Shown here: positions 1 through 6,023 of the stretch, one piece after another | How positions within the stretch are numbered: the stretch's first letter is position 1 | Layout: every line of letters starts with the position of its first letter | Assembly (NCBI GenBank): GCA_000316135.1 | Contig: JH993959.1 | Coordinates: forward strand, 34,286 to 48,313 | Source: Trachipleistophora hominis | Lineage: Eukaryota > Microsporidia > Pleistophoridae | Length of the DNA: 14,028 bases | Direction: 5' to 3' | Notes under the pieces: generated by a model | Told to the model about the DNA's origin: nothing | Seen by the model: the letters and a program-made list of their open reading frames with translations, nothing else | Database searches by the model: none | Program-made: the position numbers and the translations under genes

Positions 1-87
1 GATTAAAAGGATTAGAGAGCTACAAGTTGAAGGATATTCATTTTGAGTTTTAATATCCAATGGACTGTAAAGGGCTTATTGGTTGTA

Positions 88-118
88 GTGGTATAGCTCC
101 GTATCCCCTGTGTCAACA
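88..118 (+). repeat. Possible fragment of the 78-bp TG...CA element
   Basis: This stretch shares TAGCTCCGT and a terminal TCAACA with the last 20 bases of the intact copy at 13272-13349 (GTTAGCTCCGTGCCAACA). About 8-10 bases are inserted between the two matches. The sequence upstream does not align convincingly, so this is at best a truncated or rearranged copy. Confidence 0.3.
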
Positions 119-323
119 GTATTAGTATAGTTATTAAAAGTAACTTAAAAGATGTCCCTTATTCATTCCGTAAATGCATGTAGTGAAGTGAGGAGAAACT
201 GAGATGGCAAATAAATTATATTTAATTAAATGGTTTAAATGCATCTTTTTAAAAGAAATAGCGAGCAATCGTTATCATATTAAAGTTTCGTTCTTTCTAA
301 CATATCATTAACTTCAATTCGGA

Positions 324-345
324 AACAAAAAACATAGTTTTTGTT
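324..345. repeat. Hairpin, 8-bp perfect stem (copy 1)
   Basis: The arms AACAAAAA and TTTTTGTT flank a 6-base loop. A closely similar hairpin with the same GAAACAAAAA left arm lies at 2612-2636, and both are preceded by CAATT. The pair may be a tiny dispersed family or a coincidence in AT-rich DNA. Confidence 0.4.
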
Positions 346-733
346 AATAGGCTAGTAATCATGACCCTGCCAATTTTTTATTCGGTGATTTACAAATATT
401 TAAAAAAGCAAGTAACACCAATTTAGTTCTATAAAAAGTAAAACAAATATTTTTACACCAAGCAACCTCAGGTACTTTTACAAATTTGGCAATTATCTCA
501 AATTGCCCATTATTCACAGTGATCAATGATTTATAACACAAATCATAGTTACATAAATAATTACTGTACAAAACGTAATATGAATCTCTGTAATATAACC
601 TAATCCATCAATTTTACCACAACACCACGTAATTGTACACAAATAAATACAATCACGTAAGTAACAACATATTTATTTATACCTAAACCATCTATATCGT
701 ACAAATTAATCATTCAAAGTACACAACAGCCAC

Positions 734-739
734 TTTATT
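734..739 (-). terminator. AATAAA polyadenylation signal after the small membrane-protein gene
   Basis: A perfect AATAAA on the minus strand begins 19 bases after the TAA stop at 758-760. The placement fits a eukaryotic polyadenylation signal and supports the small upstream ORF being a real transcript. The hexamer is common by chance in AT-rich DNA. Confidence 0.45.
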
Positions 740-757
740 GCACTATCATCATGTATA

Positions 758-931
758 TTATATTTTAACCTTTTTCTCTCGTTGTAGTTCGCGCGCAACC
801 AGCATTCTAATATGTGTATTTCTCTCAATATGAAGTATAACACATACACTAAACAATGATATAAAGAGTGCTAGTAATAGAAGCAGGAACAGCGTTTTAC
901 AGGATAGTTTGAACCCTTTTTTATATGCCAT
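758..931 (-). CDS. Small single-pass membrane protein, 57 aa, unknown function
   Basis: I do not recognise a family. The ATG at 929-931 gives a 57-residue protein: a lysine-rich N terminus (MAYKKGFKLSCK), one strong hydrophobic segment at about residues 13-34 (rich in Leu, Phe and Ile), and a short charged tail ending in EKKVKI. This fits a signal-anchor or tail-type membrane protein of the ER or another endomembrane; an uncleaved signal peptide is the alternative. The frame extends three codons upstream to a TTG, but the ATG is favoured because a CCC triplet sits 3 bases before it, as reported for microsporidian start sites. An AATAAA follows the stop by about 18 bases. It is short, isolated and without seen homology, so chance remains possible. 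Confidence 0.45.
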   Translation of the reverse strand: MAYKKGFKLSCKTLFLLLLLALFISLFSVCVILHIERNTHIRMLVARELQREKKVKI

Positions 932-934
932 GAT

Positions 935-937
935 GGG
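935..937 (-). promoter_or_regulatory. CCC start-proximal motif of the small gene
   Basis: On the minus strand the sequence reads CCCATCATG, with the CCC 3 bases before the chosen ATG. C- or G-triplets just upstream of start codons are a reported microsporidian feature. The assignment here rests on position only. Confidence 0.35.
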
Positions 938-1164
938 CAAATGGTTTAGAATTTTTAAGAAGGATAATGTTGATAGATAAATGCTTATGGTAAAACATTG
1001 TTTGGTAAAGGATGGTGGTTATGGTCAGCTTGTGTCTGCTAGAAAGGTGTAAGTGCTGCGTGGTATGAAATTGAAAAATAAGTATTTTTTGCAAAATTAA
1101 GAAGGATAATGTTTGCTGATTTTAGCTATTAAAAACGATGCTTATTGTATGAAAGTAAGTTTAT

Positions 1165-1305
1165 GTAATAACTGTAGTATTCTTGTACATATAACACGTG
1201 TTATATTGTAAGTAATACCTGTAGTATGCTCCTACATTTAACATGTGTTATATTGTAGGTAATAGTGGTATATTTGCGGATTTAACATGCGTATTTCTAC
1301 TTATT
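1165..1305. repeat. 47-bp tandem repeat, about three imperfect copies
   Basis: Copies begin at 1165, 1212 and 1259, each with GTAATA, a period of exactly 47 bases. Copies one and two share CTGTAGTAT, and their later halves share AACAyGTGTTATATTGTA (y = C/T). The third copy is more diverged and incomplete. No coding frame accompanies it. Confidence 0.7.
1189..1206. repeat. 18-bp perfect palindrome containing CACGTG
   Basis: The sequence ATATAACACGTGTTATAT is perfectly self-complementary and centred on an E-box-like CACGTG. It lies in the first copy of the 47-bp repeat; the second copy has a decayed version (AACATGTGTT). It could be a binding site for a dimeric factor or only a cruciform-prone sequence. 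Confidence 0.5.
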
Positions 1306-1559
1306 AATTTATTAAGTGAAAAACCTTAATCAATACTGCAATTTAAGATATAAAATTATTACCTCGTCATCTCAACACCAATAAGTTGTTTGGTAATATT
1401 AACATTCAAAAAAAAGATGCAGCTCTATCGTGAATATAAAATATTCCTATAAATATCTCAGTGTAAAGATAGTACTAGCACTGTATCACAAAATAACAAA
1501 TACTAATCTTTAATTTATATGTATTACTAACACTTGTCTGTTTTTAAAGTAAATTAAAA

Positions 1560-1636
1560 CCCTTGATCTGAACTAACCTCCCCTTTTAAATCGTTTAATT
1601 AATATTTCTTATGTTTCAATACGTATCCACCCAATA
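1560..1636 (-). mobile_element. Diverged copy of the 78-bp TG...CA element
   Basis: This 77-bp stretch aligns end to end with the copy at 2739-2816 in the same orientation, needing about a one-base gap. The best-kept part is the right end, CTTATGTTTCAATACGTATC against CTTATGTTGCAATATGTATC. Identity is about 70% by eye. The left terminus has decayed (no TGTTGG), and no clear flanking duplication remains, as expected of an old copy. Confidence 0.6.
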
Positions 1637-1928
1637 AATAATTAACACCATGGCAATAAACTGAGAACATTCTACAAAACATACATAAGAAATGAGAATG
1701 TTATACCGATAGAACTGTTCAATCTCTCATAGTACACGGTAGTTATTGAATTATTCAAGTACTCCGCAATTAAATCCATTTATAGCACTTCTATATAACA
1801 AGAATATTTTTCAATGATTAACATTCTAAAACAATATAAATAAGGTACAGAATATGTATTTAGATTGTTTAACGGTATTATAGTTAGAACAACGGCTTGA
1901 ATTGGTGGTAGTTCGCCAAAAAGTTATT

Positions 1929-2118
1929 AAATCGTATGAAATGTAGTATGACAGCATGATAAATAAAAATCATGTGAAATGCCGTATGACAGTATGATAA
2001 ATAAAAATCATGTGAAATGTAGTATGACAGTATGATAAATAAAAATCGTATGGAATGTAGTGTGACAGTATGATAAATAAAAATCATGTGAAATGTAGTA
2101 TGACAGTATGATAAATAA
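1929..2118. repeat. 38-bp minisatellite, five tandem copies
   Basis: Five copies of a 38-base unit (AAATCATGTGAAATGTAGTATGAC..., ending GATAAATAA) start at 1929, 1967, 2005, 2043 and 2081. Copies differ by a few substitutions such as TCGTATG for TCATGTG. Because 38 is not divisible by three, each copy is read in a different frame, so the open frame across it on the minus strand is not a protein repeat. A diverged single copy lies at 3263-3302. Confidence 0.9.
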
Positions 2119-2413
2119 ATTTGATTTAATTTAGTTAATTATGATACCATCATTTAATATTGTATATGTTAATACACTTCATCAATATATCTTTCATGTT
2201 ATACGTACACCGTTGCCTCTCCCTTTGTTAAATAAAGGTGATTTATTTAAAACAATTGATAATACACTCTCTATCCCATAAGAATGCAATTTACAATCAA
2301 AAGAGGTAGATTCTGTAAGCCTTAGCTACTGTCCATTATCATTCTAAATAACCTATATGTATACCAAGAAAGAAAAATACACAAACAAGTAACATACATT
2401 TGATAAATTGTCC

Positions 2414-2481
2414 ATTTTAAAGGATCTATTAGTAAAGAAGTTGTTAAGAAACACGTTCAGTAAAAAACGATCCTTTAAAAT
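2414..2481. repeat. 13-bp perfect inverted repeat with 42-base loop
   Basis: ATTTTAAAGGATC at 2414-2426 is the exact reverse complement of GATCCTTTAAAAT at 2469-2481. The central GGATC makes this less likely to be a by-product of AT-richness. It could be the ends of a very small inverted-repeat element or a structured RNA. No coding or RNA-gene signature lies in the loop. Confidence 0.55.
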
Positions 2482-2611
2482 AAAATAAAATCAAATAAAA
2501 TTTTAATAAATTTATTGTTACGTATTTTATGGCCTATTACAACATTCATACGTTCAGAATAAGACAATCAATCGTATGGTGGTATAATAAACCACGTAAT
2601 ATTACCAATTA

Positions 2612-2636
2612 GAAACAAAAAGGCACTTTTTGTTTC
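2612..2636. repeat. Hairpin, 10-bp perfect stem (copy 2)
   Basis: GAAACAAAAA and TTTTTGTTTC enclose the loop GGCAC. The left arm and the preceding CAATT match the hairpin at 324-345. The stem ends in a T run followed by GTTTC. No flanking gene makes a terminator role likely. Confidence 0.5.
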
Positions 2637-2738
2637 GTCAATTAAACTGTTCTATTTCCAAAAATATTTCTTTAAAAATCAATATTAAATTTATTTACTA
2701 CTACAGTTACTCCTCACCACACCATTCATAAATAAACC

Positions 2739-2816
2739 TGTTGGCCCGGAGCCAACCTACTCTATTTAATCAATTAAATAAATACCCCTTATGTTGCAAT
2801 ATGTATCGGCCCAACA
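2739..2816 (-). mobile_element. 78-bp TG...CA element, intact copy with 5-bp target duplication
   Basis: The element begins TGTTGGCCC and ends GGCCCAACA, giving imperfect 9-bp terminal inverted repeats with TG...CA ends. It is flanked by AAACC on both sides (2734-2738 and 2817-2821), an exact 5-bp direct duplication. Its reverse complement aligns without gaps to 13272-13349 at 63 of 78 positions. TG...CA ends plus a 5-bp duplication resemble a solo long terminal repeat of a very small retroelement; a miniature inverted-repeat transposon is the alternative. An internal hairpin GTTGGC-CCGGA-GCCAAC lies at its left end. It has no coding capacity. Confidence 0.7.
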
Positions 2817-2997
2817 AAACCTTTGGCGGGTTACCGCCAACCACAACCTGTCAGCCATTGGTTGATGAATCCAAAACCATTTCCATCCATTATTATTATT
2901 TGTTTAAAATACTATGGTTACTCTAACCTTACTCTTTTCAACAGTAAAGAATTCGTTTATAAAGATAATACTCTAATCCTTCATATTATATTAAATA

Positions 2998-3128
2998 TTA
3001 ATTAAAGATTGACCCTTATAACAGACAAGTCTTACATATTATATTAAATGTTTCACTAAAAATTTAACATTTAAAAAAGAATATTTAATATAAACCCTGT
3101 CTGTCATAAGGTGTCAATCTCTAATTAA
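2998..3128. mobile_element. 131-bp inverted-repeat element (MITE-like)
   Basis: The first ~30 bases (TTAATTAAAGATTGACCCTT...) match the reverse complement of the last ~30 (TTAATTAGAGATTGACACCT...) at 28 of 30 positions with one gap; pairing continues weakly inward through ATATTAAAT. If the ends are AGATTGAC...GTCAATCT, the element is flanked by TAATTAA on both sides, which could be a target duplication. It has no coding capacity. No second full copy was found in the window. A structured non-coding RNA is the alternative. Confidence 0.5.
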
Positions 3129-3136
3129 AGTATAAC

Positions 3137-3158
3137 GTTCTATAAACGCTTATAGAAC
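3137..3158. repeat. Hairpin, 9-bp perfect stem
   Basis: GTTCTATAA and TTATAGAAC enclose the 4-base loop ACGC. It lies 9 bases to the right of the 131-bp inverted-repeat element. Role unknown. Confidence 0.5.
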
Positions 3159-3262
3159 AACTTCATAGTACCAGTAACAAACAAATCACCCTCTAATAGC
3201 AATTCTACACCAAGGATCATTTAATTCAAAGCGGTGCTGTGCAATAAAAGAACTGTTTTGAA

Positions 3263-3302
3263 GAAACATACCGTGAAAGTGCGATAAATAAATTTAATTT
3301 AT
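3263..3302. repeat. Diverged single copy of the 38-bp minisatellite unit
   Basis: These 40 bases match the last minisatellite copy and its right flank (2090-2129) at about 30 of 40 positions, including GATAAATAAATTT followed by ATTTA. Most differences are transitions. The shared right flank suggests that the array grew from a pre-existing dispersed sequence. Confidence 0.35.
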
Positions 3303-3683
3303 AAAAGAATAGAAGAAACACATTAAATTAATTATTCAGCATTCCATCCAGCACGTAGCAATAAAAGAATAATTTACTACAATTATTCCTGTTAGTAGAG
3401 ATAAACATCCTGTACAACGTACCAATGCCCATTCTTTACAAAAAGCTGTGTTAAGCATATAAACTCATTCTTTACTGTTCATTCTCTCATCAAACACTCC
3501 TTCGTTTACTTTCATTATCTCGTAATACGCAAGGATAATAATTCAATTAAAAAAATGAAATAGTTTGTAGGAATGGTGTAGTACAGGAAGTACTACGTGT
3601 AAGATAAGCGTTGCATATTACGATGTAATTGAGTAACACATGCAATTAAAGAAATTAATTTAATATTACTGATATTAATCAAT

Positions 3684-3773
3684 GATATTAAGAGTATAAG
3701 AATAGTCAATTAAATGATATTAGTCAAAGATATTAAGAGTATAAGAATAGTTAATCAATGATATTAATTAAAT
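3684..3773. repeat. 45-bp tandem duplication
   Basis: Two copies start at 3684 and 3729. Both begin with a perfect 23-base match starting GATATTAAGAGTATAAGAAT; the second halves are diverged GATATTA-rich sequence. The region is non-coding. Confidence 0.7.
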
Positions 3774-3889
3774 TAATGTTTATTACTTTTATACTACGAA
3801 TAACACAAAAATAAACAATAAGCTTTACAATTTTAACACCACAGATATTTTAAGAACAATTTCTAATCAATAATCAATAAAAACTAAAA

Positions 3890-3989
3890 CTATTAACAAT
3901 TAAAATGATTATAACCACTACAATCAATTATAACAATAACTATTAACAATTACAATGATTATAATCACTACAATCAATAAAAACTAAAA
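3890..3989. repeat. 50-bp tandem duplication in G-poor DNA
   Basis: Copies at 3890-3939 and 3940-3989 share CTATTAACAATTA, ATGATTATAA and CACTACAATCAAT. A partial third copy of the unit's end (CAATAAAAACTAAAA) lies just before. The array leads into a G-poor tract reaching the CCT6 stop codon. Confidence 0.7.
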
Positions 3990-4111
3990 TTATTACCAAT
4001 AACTACTATTACCAATCACTACTATTAAGAATTACACTATTAACACTACAACCATAGCTATTAACAATTACTACCATAACTACAGCCTTAACAATTATAA
4101 CGTACCATTCA

Positions 4112-4117
4112 TTTAAT
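4112..4117 (-). terminator. ATTAAA polyadenylation-signal variant after CCT6
   Basis: ATTAAA on the minus strand begins 5 bases after the CCT6 stop codon (TAG at 4122-4124). This common variant of AATAAA is suitably placed but is weak evidence in AT-rich DNA. Confidence 0.25.
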
Positions 4118-4121
4118 AACC

Positions 4122-5546
4122 CTACGATTGTTCATTCTTCTCCTCCTTAACACTCTTCCCAGCCCTTATAATCTCATCCACCATCAACAACGTACTGCTA
4201 ACCATCCCAGCATTAAAAAGCGTACGGCTCAGCCCAACAAAGCAGTCCATCACATCCTCATCATCAGCACGAATCGTATTATAAAGCTGGTACAGTGCCT
4301 CAGACACCGCCGTTCTACCCTTATTCACAGCGCTGAGCTGTTCAGACCAACGCTTGTAATTCATAGGCCCGCCTTTGACGTAAAACGGCGCGCTCTTCAC
4401 CAGCTCAACCATTTTAAGGGCGCTCTTAAGTGCAATCTGCACTCTTTCCATTTCGTAGCTGTTGGTGCCGTGTATCACGATCGTAGAGCACCCGGTGTAC
4501 GGTGCCTTCGTAACGTACGTGTACGCCTTGTCCTTGTATTCCTTCACCAGGATACTGCCGGCGTAGCCCAGGCACTCCATACGCACGTCATCTGCAGCCG
4601 ATACGAGTCTGCCGCCGCACAGCCTGAGCAGCCGTTCCAAATTTCGTCTCTTCACCCTGCGCAGGCACAGCATGCCCTGCAGCCTGTCAAGCGCCGGCAA
4701 ATCAATCCCACGCTCGGTCATCAGCACGAGTTTTTTGCCGGCACTCTCCACAGCGCTCTTCAGCTCAAGTATCCTGTCAATCTTCCTGTTCAGGATGGCT
4801 CGTTCGCCCGCCACGAAGCTTTCGCGCTCGGCCGCGCTCTTGAAGTGCAGGCTGGTGTTTATCTCCGGCTTCTCGTATTCCAGCGAAATATTGCAGATGA
4901 GAATGCACGCCTTGAGTACCTCCCTGGGCATCATCGGGTGCCTGCCCGCATGGTCAAGTACGAGTCCATCAATTGCAGCGCTGTCCGCCAGGTCACCGTC
5001 CATCTTCAAGATCTCGACCATCTGCAGGTTCGGCCTGTACGCGTTGAGCACAATTTGTGTGAAGTGGTGGGCGGCATCACGGCCCATCTTCGTGTTCAGC
5101 ACGTAGAACAGCAGCTTAGAAAGATCTTCCTCGGCCAGCGCAACCTTCTGTGCGCCCATTATCTCCGTGAGGAGGTTCAGGTCCTTTAGAATGCGCTCGT
5201 TTACTTTGAGCACGTTCTGGCCGGACGCAATCTGCGCGAACGCGTTCTGAAAGACGAGAGAGGCGAATACTACGAACGTGCACACGCCGTCGCCGAGCAG
5301 ATCGTGGCTCTGCACGGCTGCCTTGTTGATGATTGTTGTGACGGGATGCGTGAACATTACTGAGTCTAGAATGCTGCGGCCGTCGCGTAGCACCTTTATG
5401 CCTGCTGAGTTGATGAGCATCTTTGTTGTGCTTGCTGGACCGAGTGAGGACGAGAATAGAGCGTTTAGGCCTGAGAATGCCGAGAGGTTGATGCGGATTG
5501 CTTGGCCTGATTGCGTAATTTCTGTATTTTTGCCGATTTGTTCCAT
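4122..5546 (-). CDS. CCT6: Chaperonin-containing TCP-1 subunit zeta (CCT6), shortened and divergent
   Basis: A subunit of the cytosolic TRiC/CCT double ring that folds actin, tubulin and other proteins. The zeta assignment rests on the apical segments VLDHAGRHPMMP (196-207) and ISLEYEKPEINTS (220-232), on RRVKRRNLERL (296-306), and on the C-terminal LLMVDEIIRAGKS. At 474 aa it is shorter than the usual ~530-550; most of the loss lies between about residues 415 and 445, where the nucleotide-contacting GVD...G segment is normally found. ATPase motifs are altered: LGPAS for LGPKG (35-39), GDGVCT for GDGTT (85-90), Ser375 where the catalytic Asp is expected, and GGP for GAGA near 392. The start at 5544-5546 is chosen because the alignment begins there and CCC lies 8 bases upstream; the frame stays open 48 codons further upstream, but that part is AT-rich and unlike CCT. 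Codons end mostly in A/C at the 5' end and G/T at the 3' end. Confidence 0.9.
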   Translation of the reverse strand: MEQIGKNTEITQSGQAIRINLSAFSGLNALFSSSLGPASTTKMLINSAGIKVLRDGRSILDSVMFTHPVTTIINKAAVQSHDLLGDGVCTFVVFASLVFQNAFAQIASGQNVLKVNERILKDLNLLTEIMGAQKVALAEEDLSKLLFYVLNTKMGRDAAHHFTQIVLNAYRPNLQMVEILKMDGDLADSAAIDGLVLDHAGRHPMMPREVLKACILICNISLEYEKPEINTSLHFKSAAERESFVAGERAILNRKIDRILELKSAVESAGKKLVLMTERGIDLPALDRLQGMLCLRRVKRRNLERLLRLCGGRLVSAADDVRMECLGYAGSILVKEYKDKAYTYVTKAPYTGCSTIVIHGTNSYEMERVQIALKSALKMVELVKSAPFYVKGGPMNYKRWSEQLSAVNKGRTAVSEALYQLYNTIRADDEDVMDCFVGLSRTLFNAGMVSSTLLMVDEIIRAGKSVKEEKNEQS

Positions 5547-5554
5547 TTTGATGA

Positions 5555-5557
5555 GGG
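5555..5557 (-). promoter_or_regulatory. CCC start-proximal motif of CCT6
   Basis: The minus strand reads CCCTCATCAAAATG, with the triplet 8 bases before the chosen ATG. It supports that start over the upstream in-frame ATG at 5688-5690. Confidence 0.4.
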
Positions 5558-5672
5558 TACAAAAATTACTGCAATAAATTGTAGTTATGGATGAGCTGTT
5601 GTTAGGGTAGTTTAGATTGTTATGGTAATAAAGATTTAATAATAAAGATTTAGTAACAATAATAAGATTTAC

Positions 5673-6023
5673 TATCCCTACCAATGCCAACCTCTAACCC
5701 TAACCAATGCTAATCTCTTACTATTCCTACCAATGCTAATTTCGTACTACTCTCCTACAACCAATACTATTAACCCCTCTAACCCTACAACCAATAATAA
5801 TAATATCCCCCAACAATACTACCCTCCTACAACCAATACTAACCCCAATCTGTACCCAACCCTAACCAATTCATCAATACTACCCCCCCTCCTACAACCA
5901 ATACTACCCTCCTACAATCAATACTAACCCTAATCCTAACCCAACCCTAACAACCAATACTAACCCTCTAACCCTAACAACCAATACTACCCCTCCCTAC
6001 AACAAATACTAACCCCCCTACAA
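5673..6023. repeat. Degenerate G-free minisatellite, unit near CCTACAACCAATACTAACCC
   Basis: Variants of CCTACAACCAATACTA and CCCTAACAACCAATACTA recur about eight times with irregular spacing; at the left end the variant is CCTACCAATGCTAAT. The plus strand has no G from 5853 to 6028 and only one between 5745 and 6028. The minus strand therefore carries many GGG runs with TTAGGG-like steps, so G-quadruplexes could form on the coding strand 3' of eRF3 and upstream of CCT6. Confidence 0.75.

Larger units (their letters stand above)
1..757. other. AT-rich intergenic region, no gene found
   Basis: No open frame with an ATG start and recognisable protein character was found on either strand. The longest open stretch (359-571, minus) begins at a TTG and has no start signal or protein features. 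The region holds one hairpin (324-345), a possible fragment of the 78-bp repeat family (88-118), and the polyadenylation signal of the downstream small gene. Confidence 0.6.
932..4121. other. Gene-free, repeat-rich AT-rich region (3.2 kb)
   Basis: No convincing coding sequence lies between the small membrane-protein gene and the 3' end of CCT6. Open frames here either start at TTG or run through repeats whose period is not a multiple of three. The region is mainly repeats: two 78-bp elements (1560-1636, 2739-2816), an inverted-repeat element (2998-3128), tandem arrays of 38, 45, 47 and 50 bp, and several hairpins, each listed separately. 3960-4121 is a G-poor stretch of degenerate ACTATTAACAATTA-like repeats next to the CCT6 stop. 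Confidence 0.6.
5547..6023. other. CCT6-eRF3 intergenic spacer with a composition switch near 5690
   Basis: On the plus strand, 5561-5670 is rich in G, T and A with few C (the CCT6 promoter side). From about 5690 the same strand becomes almost free of G up to the eRF3 stop. No ORF of protein character lies here; the short plus-strand frame at 5733-5927 is a translation of the low-complexity repeat. Confidence 0.6.

Noticed and set aside
88..118. tRNA gene, from TAGCTC and GTAGTGG resembling an A box
   Set aside because: No acceptor stem, anticodon arm or GGTTCGANTCC-like B box can be placed; the match to the 78-bp repeat explains it better.
359..571. Minus-strand 70-codon open frame
   Set aside because: The start is TTG, composition is that of the flank, and no CCC, polyadenylation signal or motif accompanies it.
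1515..1560. Possible half copy of the 131-bp inverted-repeat element (ACTTGTCTGTT)
   Set aside because: Only about 11 bases match the arm at 3021-3032 and spacing beyond it differs, so chance is likely.
1884..2087. Minus-strand ORF with apparent peptide repeats (YHTV.LHSIRF)
   Set aside because: It is a translation of the 38-bp minisatellite; the period is not a multiple of three, so successive copies shift frame.
2741..3005. Two plus-strand open frames of about 60 codons
   Set aside because: Both start at TTG, one lies over the 78-bp element, and neither has protein character.
4128..5189. Long plus-strand open frame (353 codons) opposite CCT6
   Set aside because: It is antisense to a well-supported chaperonin gene, rich in His, Arg and Gln as expected of a complementary-strand frame, and shows no domain.
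5547..5690. 48-residue N-terminal extension of CCT6 from the upstream ATG at 5690
   Set aside because: The extension is AT-rich and unlike CCT, while the internal ATG fits the family start and has a CCC triplet 8 bases upstream.
5853..6023. Interstitial telomere, from TAACCC-like steps
   Set aside because: The CCCTAA steps are irregular and part of a longer degenerate unit (CCTACAACCAATACTAACCC); they do not form a telomeric array.
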